Below, piece after piece: positions 16,801 through 25,220 of a stretch of 64,000 nt of DNA (the stretch's first letter is position 1; each line of letters starts with the position of its first letter). This DNA is from Prauserella_A oleivorans (GTDB lineage Bacteria; Actinomycetota; Actinomycetes; Mycobacteriales; Pseudonocardiaceae), in assembly GCF_042685745.1 (NCBI RefSeq), contig NZ_JBHUNT010000001.1, forward strand, positions 2,108,001 through 2,172,000, read 5' to 3'. The position numbers and the translations under genes were made by a program. The notes under the pieces are model-generated. The model ran no database searches. It had not been told where the DNA came from and was given only the letters and a program-made list of their open reading frames with translations.

Positions 16801-16819
16801 TACTGTACGGTGTACAGTA
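16801..16819. promoter_or_regulatory. TetR operator 2: TACTGTAC-N3-GTACAGTA
   Basis: A perfect 8-bp inverted repeat with a 3-nt spacer lies seven bases upstream of the TetR start codon. It shares the CTGTAC/GTACAG core with operator 1. The 20-bp centre spacing, about two helical turns, puts both sites on one face of the DNA. Autoregulation and control of the divergent reductase are inferred. Confidence 0.8.
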
Positions 16820-16826
16820 GCTGCCG

Positions 16827-17483
16827 ATGAACCAACGCCCGGACACCGCCGAGCGCGCAGCTCTCACACCTCGCGTGGTGGTGGAGGCAGCGCTCGCACT
16901 CGCCGACGCGGAAGGGCTCGCAGCGGTCACGATCCGCAGGCTGGCGAAGGACCTCGGTGTCACCCCCATGGCTCTCTACTGGCACTTCCGCAACAAGGAC
17001 CAGCTCCTGGACGGCATGGTCGAGCGCATCTGCGAGAAGATCGACCTCACTGCGGACCCGTCCAGGCCCTGGGCCGCCCAGCTGCGGGCACTTCTCGCTT
17101 CGATGCTCGGAGTGCTCCGCTCGCACCCTGCCACCGCGCCGCTGTTCTCCACACACAGCACGGCCTCCGAGGCGAATCTGCGCATGACCGAGGTCCTGCT
17201 CGACATCCTGCGACGCGGCGGGTTCTCCCCGGCGGAGGCCACCCAGGTCGCCCGGCACGCGCTGACCACCCTCACCGGCCTCGTCGGCGCGGTCCCCGGG
17301 ACGACCACGCCCGACGACGAGCGCGCCCGGCAGCTCCTGGAGTCACTGCCGCCCGAGCAGTACCCACGGCTGGTGGAGGCCGCCGGACCGCTCAGCGTCT
17401 GCGAGGACCCGGACGGCTACTTCGCGTTCGGCCTCGACCTGCTGCTCGCCGGCATCGAGGCGATGGCGCGGCGCGACCGCTGA
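16827..17483 (+). CDS. TetR family transcriptional regulator
   Basis: The 218-residue protein has an N-terminal TetR DNA-binding domain (about residues 12-60) with helix-turn-helix TIRRLAKDLGVTPMALYWHFRNKDQLLDGM and a ligand-binding C-terminal domain of the TetR_C_1 type. It probably represses itself and the divergent deazaflavin-dependent reductase through the two palindromes just upstream. The inducer is unknown. It converges on the siderophore ABC ATPase gene. Confidence 0.92.
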   Translation: MNQRPDTAERAALTPRVVVEAALALADAEGLAAVTIRRLAKDLGVTPMALYWHFRNKDQLLDGMVERICEKIDLTADPSRPWAAQLRALLASMLGVLRSHPATAPLFSTHSTASEANLRMTEVLLDILRRGGFSPAEATQVARHALTTLTGLVGAVPGTTTPDDERARQLLESLPPEQYPRLVEAAGPLSVCEDPDGYFAFGLDLLLAGIEAMARRDR

Positions 17484-17495
17484 CCGCCCGCGCCC

Positions 17496-18302
17496 TCAGG
17501 AGACCGTCGCCCGCACGTGGGCACTGATCGGGATGACGAGCGGCGTCCCGGCGACCGGGTCGGGCAGCACTTTCGCGTCCAGGTCGAACACCTCGGACAG
17601 CAGCTCCTCGGTCAGCACATCGCCCGGTTCGCCCTGCGCCACGATGCGACCGTCCCGCATGGCGACGAGCGTGTCGGCGTAGCGGGCGGCCAGGTTGAGG
17701 TCGTGCAGCACCATCACCACCGTCGTGCCGCGCTCGGTGTGCAGGCGGTGTACCAGGTCCAGCACGTCGACCTGGTGCGCGAGGTCGAGGTAGGTGATCG
17801 GCTCGTCCAGCAGGAGCAGCGACGTGTCCTGGGCCAGTGTCATCGAGATCCACGCCCGCTGTCGCTGCCCGCCGGAGAGCTCGTCCACCACGCGGTCGGC
17901 GTGGACGTCCATCCCGGTGAGCGCCAGCGCCCTGGACACGGCCTCCTCATCGGCCGACGACCACTGCCGGTACCAGCGCTGATGTGGCTGCCTGCCCCGG
18001 GCCACGAGGTCCGCCACCGTCAGTCCCTCCGGCGCGCTCGGCGACTGCGGCAGCAGGCCGAGCACCTTCGCGACCTCCCGGGTGGGCAGCCGGTCGATGC
18101 GCTTGCCGTCGAGCAGCACCGAGCCGCCGCTCGGGCGCAGCAACCGGCCGAGTGCCCGCAGCAGCGTCGACTTGCCGCAGCCGTTCGGTCCGATGACGAC
18201 GGTGACGGAGCCGTCGGCGACTTCGAGATCGAGGTCCTCGACCACCAGCCGCTCGCCGTAGCCGAGCCGGACACCGTCGGCCCGCAACCGCGTTTCGGTC
18301 AC
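17496..18302 (-). CDS. Siderophore ABC transporter ATP-binding protein
   Basis: This 268-residue FecE-type ATPase has Walker A GPNGCGKST, the Q-loop LGLLPQSPSAPEGLTVADLV, signature LSGGQRQRAWISM, Walker B SLLLLDEPITYLDLAHQ and the switch His in VVMVLHDLNLAARYAD. It powers ferric-siderophore import from the cytoplasmic side. The GTG start overlaps the stop of the upstream permease by four bases (GTGA). It is the last gene of the permease-permease-ATPase operon controlled by the iron box at 20496-20509. Confidence 0.95.
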   Translation of the reverse strand: MTETRLRADGVRLGYGERLVVEDLDLEVADGSVTVVIGPNGCGKSTLLRALGRLLRPSGGSVLLDGKRIDRLPTREVAKVLGLLPQSPSAPEGLTVADLVARGRQPHQRWYRQWSSADEEAVSRALALTGMDVHADRVVDELSGGQRQRAWISMTLAQDTSLLLLDEPITYLDLAHQVDVLDLVHRLHTERGTTVVMVLHDLNLAARYADTLVAMRDGRIVAQGEPGDVLTEELLSEVFDLDAKVLPDPVAGTPLVIPISAHVRATVS

Positions 18303-19378
18303 GTGCGTGCCTCCTTACGAGATCGCACGAACAGGAAGATCAGATACGGCGCGCCGAGGATGGCGGTGAGCACCCCGACCGGGAGATCGGGTAGCACCAG
18401 TCGCGTGGCCAGATCGGCGGAGACGGTCAGGAGCGCACCCAGCACCATCGAGCCCACGATGGGCGGCTGCGGCGTGCGCGCGAGCCGCAGCGCGATCTGC
18501 GGAGTCGCCAGCGCGACGAACGTGATCGGCCCGGCGGCGGCCGTCGCGACCGCCGCGAGTGCCGCCGCCAGCAGCAACAGCGTCCCGCGGGCCGCGTCGA
18601 CCCGGATGCCGAGGCCGCGCGCGGTGTCGTCGCCGAACTGCAGCCCGCCGAGTGTGTGGACGCAGACGAGCGTCGCCGGGACCAGCACGGCGAGCGCGGC
18701 CGCGACCGGCCCGATCGACTCCCACCCGACGTCGGCGAGGTTGCCCACGATCCACGTGGTCGCGCGGGTGGCGTCGTCCACGTCGCCGAGCGTCAGCAGC
18801 CAGTAGACGACGTTGTAGCCGATCGCGGAGAGCCCGATGCCGACCAGGACCATCCGGTAGCCGTCGAGGCCGCGCCGCCACGACAGCGCGTACAGCAGCA
18901 GCCCAGCGAACAGGCCGCCCGCCAGCCCCGCGAGCGGCACGCCGAGTTCGGCCACGATGCCGCTGACCTGGCCCCGCGAGCCGCCCACGGTGATCAGTGC
19001 GACGGCACCGACCCCGGCGCCCCAGGTGATGCCGAGGATGTCCGGGCTGGCGAGCGGGTTGCGCGCGATGGTCTGGAAGATCGCGCCGGCCAGACCGAAC
19101 GCGGCACCCACGAGGATGCCGGCGAGTGTGCGGGGCAGCCGCAGGTCGAAGATGATGCCGGTCTCGCGCCGGTCCCCGCCACCGAGCAGGGTGCGCAGCA
19201 CGTCGAGCACCTCGATGTGCGAGCTGCCCCGGCCGATGTTCAGCGCCGCGACGAGCACGAGCAGCAGCAGGCCGATCAGCGGGACGAGCACCACCTGGGG
19301 CCGGAACGTCCACGTCAGCCCGCCGAGGCGCACCTGTTTGCGCCCGGGGACGGCCTCGACGTCACGCAACGCCCTCAT
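18299..19378 (-). CDS. FecCD-family siderophore ABC permease (second)
   Basis: The 359-residue integral membrane protein belongs to the FecCD family. It has multiple hydrophobic helices, the motif DLRLPRTLAGILVGAAFGLAGAIFQTIARNPLASPDILGITWGAGVGA near the N-terminus, and the coupling-helix region GPITFVALATPQIALRLARTP near residue 270. ATG 19378 overlaps the stop of the upstream permease by four bases (ATGA), which fixes the start. It pairs with the other permease to form the ferric-siderophore channel. Confidence 0.94.
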   Translation of the reverse strand: MRALRDVEAVPGRKQVRLGGLTWTFRPQVVLVPLIGLLLLVLVAALNIGRGSSHIEVLDVLRTLLGGGDRRETGIIFDLRLPRTLAGILVGAAFGLAGAIFQTIARNPLASPDILGITWGAGVGAVALITVGGSRGQVSGIVAELGVPLAGLAGGLFAGLLLYALSWRRGLDGYRMVLVGIGLSAIGYNVVYWLLTLGDVDDATRATTWIVGNLADVGWESIGPVAAALAVLVPATLVCVHTLGGLQFGDDTARGLGIRVDAARGTLLLLAAALAAVATAAAGPITFVALATPQIALRLARTPQPPIVGSMVLGALLTVSADLATRLVLPDLPVGVLTAILGAPYLIFLFVRSRKEART

Positions 19379-20424
19379 ATCCGTGCCACGCCCTTCCTCC
19401 GCACCAGATGGATGAACGCGGGCGCGCCGATGACGGCGAGCATGATGCCGACCTCGAGGCTGTCGTCGGAGACCAGCCTGCCGAGCACGTCGGCCGCGAG
19501 CACCAGGATCGCGCCGAGCAGTCCCGCGAACGGAACCAGCCACCGGTAGTCGGGACCGGTGACGGCGCGGGCCAGGTGCGGCACGATGAGGCCGACGAAG
19601 GCGATCGGCCCGCACGCCGCGACCGCCGTGCCGACCAGCAAGGTGATGGCCAGCACGCCGAGCACGCGCGTGCGCCGCACGTTGCGGCCGAGCGCCGTCG
19701 CCATGTCCTCGCCGAGCGCGAGGGTGTTCAGCCCCGGTGTGTTCACCAGCGCCAGCACCAGCCCCGCGAGCACGAACGGCGCCATCTGGCCCGCCACGGC
19801 GAAATCCCGGCCCGCGATGGAGCCGACGTGCCAGAACCGGTAGGTCTCCATGCCCTGCCGGTCGCCGAGCACGATCGCCGAGATCAGCCCGTAGAGCAGG
19901 GCGCTGACCGCCGCGCCCGCCAGCGCGAGCGTCACCGGTGTCGAGCCGCGGCTGCCGACCGTGCCGAGCAGGAACACCACCACCGCGGCGACGAGCGCCC
20001 CCGCGAAGCCGAACCAGACGTAGGAGGTCAGCGCTCCCACGTCGAACACGACCACGGCGATCACGACGCCCAGCGCCGCTCCCTGGTTGACCCCGAGCAG
20101 GCCGGGATCGGCGATCGGGTTGCGCGTGTGCCCCTGCATCAGCGCACCGCCGACGCCCAGTGCGAGTCCGGCGAGGATGCCGATGACGGTGCGTGGCGCG
20201 CGCAGGGACCGCACGACGATGTCGTCCTCGCTGCCCGTGGGGTCGGTGATCGCCCGCCAGACGGCCTCGAGCGGCACCGGGTGAGCGCCGTAGGCCAGGC
20301 TCGCCACCGCGGCCACCGCCGCGCCCAAAGCCAGGACCGTCAGCCCGAGCAGCCGCCGCCTGCGATGCCGCCTCGACGAGCGATCACGCACGGCGTCCGG
20401 CCGTGCCGCGAGACTCGCGCCCAT
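19375..20424 (-). CDS. FecCD-family siderophore ABC permease (first)
   Basis: The 349-residue permease has an Arg-rich N-terminus, about nine or ten transmembrane helices, the family motif VRSLRAPRTVIGILAGLALGVGGALMQGHTRNPIADPGLLGVNQGAALGV and the ATPase-coupling segment GPIAFVGLIVPHLAR. It forms the heterodimeric import channel with the downstream permease. It is the promoter-proximal gene of its operon, divergent from the binding-protein gene at 20530, with one iron box between them. Confidence 0.94.
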   Translation of the reverse strand: MGASLAARPDAVRDRSSRRHRRRRLLGLTVLALGAAVAAVASLAYGAHPVPLEAVWRAITDPTGSEDDIVVRSLRAPRTVIGILAGLALGVGGALMQGHTRNPIADPGLLGVNQGAALGVVIAVVVFDVGALTSYVWFGFAGALVAAVVVFLLGTVGSRGSTPVTLALAGAAVSALLYGLISAIVLGDRQGMETYRFWHVGSIAGRDFAVAGQMAPFVLAGLVLALVNTPGLNTLALGEDMATALGRNVRRTRVLGVLAITLLVGTAVAACGPIAFVGLIVPHLARAVTGPDYRWLVPFAGLLGAILVLAADVLGRLVSDDSLEVGIMLAVIGAPAFIHLVRRKGVARI

Positions 20425-20495
20425 CTCCGCTCCTGTAATCCTCGCGACAAGCCTTCCGGTACGCCGGGCCGGTCGTTTATGGTCCGAGGCCTTCG

Positions 20496-20509
20496 TTAGG
20501 AAAGCCTAA
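20496..20509. promoter_or_regulatory. DtxR/IdeR-type iron box
   Basis: TTAGG at 20496-20500 and CCTAA at 20505-20509 form a dyad close to the DtxR/IdeR consensus TTAGGTTAGSCTAACCTAA. It lies between the divergent permease operon and the binding-protein gene, 20 bp upstream of the latter's ATG. Iron-loaded repressor should silence both directions. Confidence 0.82.
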
Positions 20510-20529
20510 CCGAAACCGAAAGGTGAGCG

Positions 20530-21522
20530 ATGATCCGCCTGTCCCGACCTTGGCGCGTGGCCCTCGCGGCCGCGGCGGTCGCGTGTTTCACCCTCACCGG
20601 GTGCTCGCCCAGTGGCGAGGAGCCCGCCGACACCGCCGCACAGCAGGGCGGCTTTCCCCGCACCGTCTCCCATGCGATGGGTGAAACGACGGTGGAGCGC
20701 AAACCGGCGAGGGTTGCCGCATTGGATTCCAGCTACGTCGACGCGGCGCTCGCACTCGAGACCGAGGTCGTCGCGTACACCAAGTACCCGTCGTCGGACG
20801 GGCTGCCCGGCTACCTCGGCGACGACGCGCGTTTCGCGAAGGGCGGCAGGGTCGTCGGTGAGCTGTCCAGCCCGGATGTCGAGGCGCTCTACGACGCGGC
20901 GCCGGACCTGATCGTCTCGGCCAGGATCCGGCACGAGTCGATCTACCGCGAACTGTCCAATGTGGCCCCGACGGTGTTCAGCGAGACGACGGGCGCCACA
21001 TGGAAGGACAACATCCGCCTGCTCGCCAAGGCGCTCGGCAAGGAGCGGCTCGCCGAGGAGAAGATCGGCGCCTACGAGCGGCGGGCCAAAGCGATCGGCG
21101 AGGCGATCCGGGCCAAGCACGGCCGGATGCCCACGTACTCGCTGGTGCGGTTCATCGAGGGCGAGCCGACGGTGCGCCTCTACACCAGCAACTCCTTCCC
21201 CGGCATCGTCATGTCGGACGTGGGCCTGCAGCGGCCGCAGGGCCAGCCGGACTCGCAGGACGACATCGCCGTGGACCTCAGCCAGGAGCAGATCGGCAAG
21301 CTCGACGCCGACCGGGTGTTCGTCTCCTCCTACGCCGACGCCACCCAGCAGGCGGAGGACCCGCGGGCGATGTTCCAGTCCAACCCGTTGTGGGGCACGC
21401 TCAAGGGCGCGATCGGCGACGTCGACGACGAGACCTGGTACGTGTCGGTGAGCCTGCAGGGCGCTCACGCCATGCTCGACGACATCGCCCGGCAGTTCGG
21501 GGTGGACCCGGCCCGCGGCTGA
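20530..21522 (+). CDS. Siderophore-binding lipoprotein (ABC transporter)
   Basis: The 330-residue protein has a lipoprotein signal ending in the lipobox LTGC (Cys25) and a type III periplasmic-binding fold (FecB/FhuD-like): MGETTVERKPARVAALDSSYVDAALALETEVVAYTKY, then LSSPDVEALYDAAPDLIVSARIRH. It captures ferric siderophore outside the membrane and delivers it to the divergently encoded permeases and ATPase. The iron box directly upstream indicates iron-starvation induction. A strong hairpin follows the stop. Confidence 0.93.
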   Translation: MIRLSRPWRVALAAAAVACFTLTGCSPSGEEPADTAAQQGGFPRTVSHAMGETTVERKPARVAALDSSYVDAALALETEVVAYTKYPSSDGLPGYLGDDARFAKGGRVVGELSSPDVEALYDAAPDLIVSARIRHESIYRELSNVAPTVFSETTGATWKDNIRLLAKALGKERLAEEKIGAYERRAKAIGEAIRAKHGRMPTYSLVRFIEGEPTVRLYTSNSFPGIVMSDVGLQRPQGQPDSQDDIAVDLSQEQIGKLDADRVFVSSYADATQQAEDPRAMFQSNPLWGTLKGAIGDVDDETWYVSVSLQGAHAMLDDIARQFGVDPARG

Positions 21523-21527
21523 CGGTT

Positions 21528-21566
21528 CCGTGCCGAGGGGCCGGGACGACCGGCTCCTCGGCACGG
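21528..21566. terminator. Bidirectional hairpin terminator
   Basis: CCGTGCCGAGG (21528-21538) and CCTCGGCACGG (21556-21566) are a perfect 11-bp inverted repeat between the convergent binding-protein and small lipoprotein genes. It can serve both strands. No T tract. Confidence 0.75.
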
Positions 21567-21670
21567 TCGGTCACGCGGCCTGCACCGGGCCTGTTCGCGG
21601 CCCACGGGCACCACGACCCACCGCCCGGCCCCGTCGCCGGCCGAGCGCGTCAGGCGGAAACGGTCGCCCT

Positions 21671-22039
21671 TCAGCACTCGCTCTTCGGCAGATAGCCCTG
21701 TTCGCAGGCGTAGCGGCGTTGTTCCTCGCCGGAGGTGTCCTTGCGTCCCGCGCCCCCGGGGTCGAGGTAACCCTGGTACTCCTTGCAGTCCGGGTTGAAC
21801 CTGCCCGCGTCGACCGCGCGCTGTCCGCATCCTGGCCCCGTGTCCGCTCGCGAGCCCGACCTGGACGCGGGCGCCGGTGACGGTGCCGAGGGCGCCCGGA
21901 ACGACGTCGGCGAGGTGTCGGGCGACCGCACCGAGGTCGTCGCCGGCCCGCCGGGTACCGGCCCGGGGTCGTCGGTGCACGCGGTCACGGCGACGCCCAG
22001 CAATGTGGCCGCCAGCACGCGTGTGGCCCACGTCCTCAT
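21671..22039 (-). CDS. Small Cys-containing putative lipoprotein
   Basis: The 122-residue protein has a short basic start, a hydrophobic signal (residues 5-20) and a lipobox-like VTAC (Cys21), then a Pro/Ser/Thr-rich linker. The compact C-terminal part contains four Cys (GCGQR, PDCKEY, YACEQ, SEC) that could form two disulfides. Function is unknown. The start at 22039 is chosen because it gives a standard lipoprotein signal; an ATG 15 bases upstream is possible. Confidence 0.6.
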   Translation of the reverse strand: MRTWATRVLAATLLGVAVTACTDDPGPVPGGPATTSVRSPDTSPTSFRAPSAPSPAPASRSGSRADTGPGCGQRAVDAGRFNPDCKEYQGYLDPGGAGRKDTSGEEQRRYACEQGYLPKSEC

Positions 22040-22411
22040 CCACCCATTGTTCATCCGGGGGATGTGGAAGGCAGAACCCCGGTACCCTTGGTCGCCACGG
22101 GAGGGCTCGCCTACCTTGGCGCCACCCGGACGGCCTACGCCGCCGTCCCCGGCGGCTGCGGTGTGCGATGTCGGCGTGCGCGCAGCTCGGCAGGCGATTC
22201 GTCGGTGCACGGGCCCGGCACAGCTGACGTCCCGGACATGACGGGTCGGCAGCCGCACCCCCAGCCGAGCGACTGCCGACCCGAGCTTGCAGGAGCGACA
22301 CAGCGCCGAGCCGAGGCCGGTGATCGTCACGGCCGCTCAGCGTGGGTCAGAGCCTGCCAGAGCTTCGCGTAGGCAATCAATACGGCATTGTTAATGACTG
22401 GATTAGCGATG
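22040..22411. other. Intergenic gap with a strong hairpin
   Basis: No convincing gene is seen in these 372 bases. CGGGTCGGCAG (22242-22252) and CTGCCGACCCG (22273-22283) form a perfect 11-bp stem, possibly a distal terminator of the LysR gene on the minus strand. The last 45 bases are much more A/T-rich than the surroundings and end in the dyad at 22401-22417. Confidence 0.5.
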
Positions 22412-22417
22412 CTAATC
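22401..22417. promoter_or_regulatory. Dyad GATTAGC-N3-GCTAATC overlapping the LysR stop
   Basis: A perfect 7-bp inverted repeat with a 3-nt spacer sits in an A/T-rich patch and overlaps the stop codon of the LysR gene (22412-22414, minus strand). It could be an operator or part of a terminator; which is not decidable from sequence. Confidence 0.35.
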
Positions 22418-23374
22418 GTGGCTGGTGGCAGGCGTCAGAGCCAGGACGGCCGCCTCGGCGAAGGCGCGAATCGCCGGGTTCTCGGCTGTGGCCGACCACA
22501 CGGGAACGAGCGCCATCGGCGGCATGTCCCGCACGGGCACGGCCGCGAGACCGGGGAACGGTATGTGCTCGAGCAACGTCGCGACCGTGAGGTGCAGCCC
22601 GTGCCCCCGGGCCACGAGCGTGAGGACGTCGTCCGCGGTCAGCTCGTCATGGTGGGTCATCGCGACGACGTCGTCCGCGGTGAGTCTGAGCCGCTTGCCG
22701 CTCGGGGTGACGCTCGGCGTCCACAGCTCACGCTGCCACTGCGGTGCCGCGTTCGACGGGTTGATGAGGACGTAGTCGACGAGGTCCTCCAGCGATACCG
22801 ACTCGTACGCCGCCAGTGGATGGTCGGCGGGCACCAGGACCGCGCGCGGAACCTCCGCCAGCACCGGGCCGACGACCAGCCGCGGAGACGCGACGGCGGC
22901 GCCGTCTCCGCCCGGTGACCAGGACAGCGCGATGTCGGTGTCGCCCTCGAGCAACGTCGGCTCGAGATCGATCTTCCTCGACGGGAACAGCGTGTGCAGG
23001 TAGACGCGGCATTCCGGGTGTCCGGCCTCGAAGGTCCGGACGATGCGCGTGACGAGGTCGTTGCCGATGCTCGGCAGGTAGGCGATCGACAGCCGGCCGG
23101 TGACGTTCCGCGCGGCCGCGCGGGTGTCCCGCAGAGCCCGGCGCAACTCGTCATAGCCCCGCTGGGCGCCCTCCCGGAAGCGCGCGCCGAGTGGCGTCAG
23201 GCGCACCTGGCGGTTGGTGCGCTCGAACAGCGAACCGCCGACCTCGGTCTCGAGCGCCCGGATGGTCTGGCTGACCCGGCCCTGCGTGAGGCGCAGCCGC
23301 GCCGCGGCACGGCCGAAGTGGAGCTCCTCGGCCAGCGCGAGGAACACCTCGACTTCGCGCAGTTCCACCCGCAT
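22412..23374 (-). CDS. LysR family transcriptional regulator
   Basis: The 320-residue protein has an N-terminal winged helix-turn-helix (residues 1-62: LREVEVFLALAEELHFGRAAARLRLTQGRVSQTIRALE) and a LysR substrate-binding domain from about residue 90 (GRLSIAYLPSIGNDLV). It would activate or repress genes in response to a small metabolite that is not known. Unusually, no divergent target gene lies beside it: upstream (23375-23425) there are only 51 bases before another minus-strand gene. Confidence 0.93.
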   Translation of the reverse strand: MRVELREVEVFLALAEELHFGRAAARLRLTQGRVSQTIRALETEVGGSLFERTNRQVRLTPLGARFREGAQRGYDELRRALRDTRAAARNVTGRLSIAYLPSIGNDLVTRIVRTFEAGHPECRVYLHTLFPSRKIDLEPTLLEGDTDIALSWSPGGDGAAVASPRLVVGPVLAEVPRAVLVPADHPLAAYESVSLEDLVDYVLINPSNAAPQWQRELWTPSVTPSGKRLRLTADDVVAMTHHDELTADDVLTLVARGHGLHLTVATLLEHIPFPGLAAVPVRDMPPMALVPVWSATAENPAIRAFAEAAVLALTPATSHD

Positions 23375-23425
23375 GCCCCTTTGCAGTTCCGCTACCAGGG
23401 ACCTTTACATATCAGACCGGGCGCC

Positions 23426-23827
23426 TCACCGGCGAAGTTCGGCCCACACCACTTTGCCCGGACCCGTCGGGACGTCCTGCACACCCCAGTCGTCGGCCAT
23501 CGCGGCGACGAGCACCATGCCGCGCCCGGTGGGCTCGTGGGGCTCGGGGTCACGCACGACCGGATGGCGCGCCGCGGTGTCGGCGACCTCGATGCGCAGC
23601 CGCTCGTGGTTTTCCAGCATTCGCATCGAGAACGGTGGCCTGCCGTGCACGACCGCGTTGGTGACCAGCTCGGTCACCAGCAGCAGGAAGCACTGTCTCG
23701 TGCTGCTTGCGACCGAGCCGAGCACTTCGTCGGCGGCATGCCTGGCGTCGGTGGGCGTGCGGGGGTGCACCCGCAGCGGCATGTCCAGGACGAGGGTGTC
23801 GGTCCGCGAGCGGCCCTGGTCAGTCAT
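23426..23827 (-). CDS. Anti-sigma factor-type ATP-binding protein (HATPase_c)
   Basis: The 133-residue GHKL ATPase resembles RsbW/SpoIIAB-like serine kinases: N-box LLLVTELVTNAVVHG, G1 box IEVADTAARHPVV, and G2 box EPTGRGMVLVAAMADDWGV. Such proteins bind and inhibit a sigma factor, or phosphorylate an anti-anti-sigma partner. ATG 23827 overlaps the stop of the upstream STAS gene by eight bases; other in-frame ATGs lie 9 and 21 bases further upstream. The STAS gene is its likely partner. Confidence 0.85.
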   Translation of the reverse strand: MTDQGRSRTDTLVLDMPLRVHPRTPTDARHAADEVLGSVASSTRQCFLLLVTELVTNAVVHGRPPFSMRMLENHERLRIEVADTAARHPVVRDPEPHEPTGRGMVLVAAMADDWGVQDVPTGPGKVVWAELRR

Positions 23828-24194
23828 CCGGCTCATCGTCAGCGGCACGGTGGATGTCGAACAACGGAACCAGACCCGCGATCTGCAGCACCCGGTAGGC
23901 GAACCGGTCCACGTTGACGAGCCGAACGGCTCCTCCGCGTTCGTTCACAGTCCTGTGTGCCCTGACGAGGGCGCTGATACACGCCGAATCGAAAAAAGAC
24001 AGTCTCGAGAAATCGATCACCAATCGGCGCGCTCCCGCTGAGAAGAGCTTGTCGAGTGCCGCGTCCAGTTCCGGGGCGATGCCGTGATCGACCTCACCGG
24101 TGAGCGTGACGTGTCCTTCGTTGTCGCTGATGAGCTCAGCCCGTACCACTGTGGGAGCCGCGGCCGCGCCGGGTCGCTCCTCACTGTCTGTCAT
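23820..24194 (-). CDS. STAS-domain anti-anti-sigma factor
   Basis: The 124-residue protein is essentially one STAS domain (SpoIIAA/RsbV-like): HVTLTGEVDHGIAPELDAALDKLF, then VIDFSRLSFFDSACISALVRAHRTV, where the Ser in FFDSACIS is the expected phosphorylation site, and VNVDRFAYRVLQIAGLVPLFDI. Unphosphorylated, it would release a sigma factor from its antagonist. ATG 24194 follows a GGGAG ribosome binding site. It is co-transcribed with the HATPase gene and divergent from the stressosome operon. Confidence 0.87.
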   Translation of the reverse strand: MTDSEERPGAAAAPTVVRAELISDNEGHVTLTGEVDHGIAPELDAALDKLFSAGARRLVIDFSRLSFFDSACISALVRAHRTVNERGGAVRLVNVDRFAYRVLQIAGLVPLFDIHRAADDEPDD

Positions 24195-24353
24195 CGTCTG
24201 TATCTCCCGGTACCGCACTCGGGGTATGCGGTTGCGTTTGTACCTTCCCTGGAGGTCCGCCATGCTGTGGCTTAAGTTTGCCAGGGCGCACCATGATCCT
24301 CAGTGCGAACGACGGACCGCAGCGCCAAGCACGTCTCTTGGAGGGCTTCACGC

Positions 24354-25220
24354 ATGACCGCCGGCACAGGCGACCAGGCTCGCGAGCGGCTGACCGAGTT
24401 CCTGGAGCACAACCGGGAAGAGATCGAACGGGTGTGGTCGGCGGCGCCCGTTTTCGCCGCGCGCCGCGGCGGCGACCCCGGCGAGGAGTCCGCGGAGCTC
24501 CTCGCGGGCATCCGGCAGGTGATCGCCACCGGGGCCGAGGAGGACCCCTCCGCGGAGGCCTTCAGCGCGGTGCGGTCGGTCCTCGGTTCGATGGCCGAGC
24601 GCTCGGCCGGTGGCCCGTCCGGCAGCACCAGGCCCGATGTGACGGAGCTCAAGGGACCGTTGCTGCGCCTGTGGAACGAGCAGGGCCTCGACGCCGGCGT
24701 CGCGCAGTCCGGTGCGTTGATCCTCAACAACGCGCTCAACACACTGCGCATCGCGCTGCTGGAGATCGAGCTGTCGGTCAACGCCGACACCATCATGAAC
24801 CAGCAGGCACAGCTCACCGAGCTGTCGACGCCCGTCATCAAGCTCTGGGACGGCATCCTGGCGATCCCGCTCATCGGCACGCTGGACAGCACGCGTGGGC
24901 AGGTCGCGACGGAAAGCCTGCTCGAGGCCATCGTCAAGCAGCAGGCGCAGGTCGCGATCCTCGACATCACCGGTGTCACGGCCGTGGACACGCTCGTGGC
25001 CCAGCACCTGCTGAAGACCGCCGTCGCGGCCCGGCTGATGGGTGCCGAGTGCATCATCAGCGGCATCCGGCCGCAGATCGCGCAGACGATGGTGCAGCTC
25101 GGCATCGACCTCGGCGAGGTCGCGACGCGAGCCACCCTCGCGGACGCGTTCGCCCAGGCGCTGCGCACGATCGGCATGTCCATCACGCCCGACGACTCCA
25201 GGGCTGGTAACCGGCGATGA
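24354..25220 (+). CDS. RsbR-type stressosome scaffold protein
   Basis: The 288-residue protein has an N-terminal helical sensor region (about residues 1-160) and a C-terminal STAS domain (about 165-280) close to RsbRA: TPVIKLWDGILAIPLIGTLDS, LDITGVTAVDTLVAQHLLKTA and GIRPQIAQTMVQLGIDL with the conserved Thr residues. RsbR and RsbS build the stressosome, which holds RsbT until stress. The GGAGGG ribosome binding site eight bases before ATG 24354 decides the start. The next four genes follow with 4-bp overlaps. Confidence 0.92.
   Translation: MTAGTGDQARERLTEFLEHNREEIERVWSAAPVFAARRGGDPGEESAELLAGIRQVIATGAEEDPSAEAFSAVRSVLGSMAERSAGGPSGSTRPDVTELKGPLLRLWNEQGLDAGVAQSGALILNNALNTLRIALLEIELSVNADTIMNQQAQLTELSTPVIKLWDGILAIPLIGTLDSTRGQVATESLLEAIVKQQAQVAILDITGVTAVDTLVAQHLLKTAVAARLMGAECIISGIRPQIAQTMVQLGIDLGEVATRATLADAFAQALRTIGMSITPDDSRAGNRR

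Noticed and set aside
22085..22125. Possible iron box upstream of the small lipoprotein gene (AGGTAGGCGAGCC on the minus strand)
   Set aside because: Only about half of the consensus positions match and the dyad is weak, unlike the clear boxes at 20496 and 28411.
22060..22330. Possible c-di-AMP-type riboswitch, because of a GGTAGGCG string on the minus strand
   Set aside because: The other conserved segments of that riboswitch are missing and the adjacent gene is not a known target.
24195..24353. Possible sigma-B/F promoter (GGGTAT at 24222-24227) before the RsbR gene
   Set aside because: No GTTT-type -35 element at the right distance; the -10 match alone is not significant.
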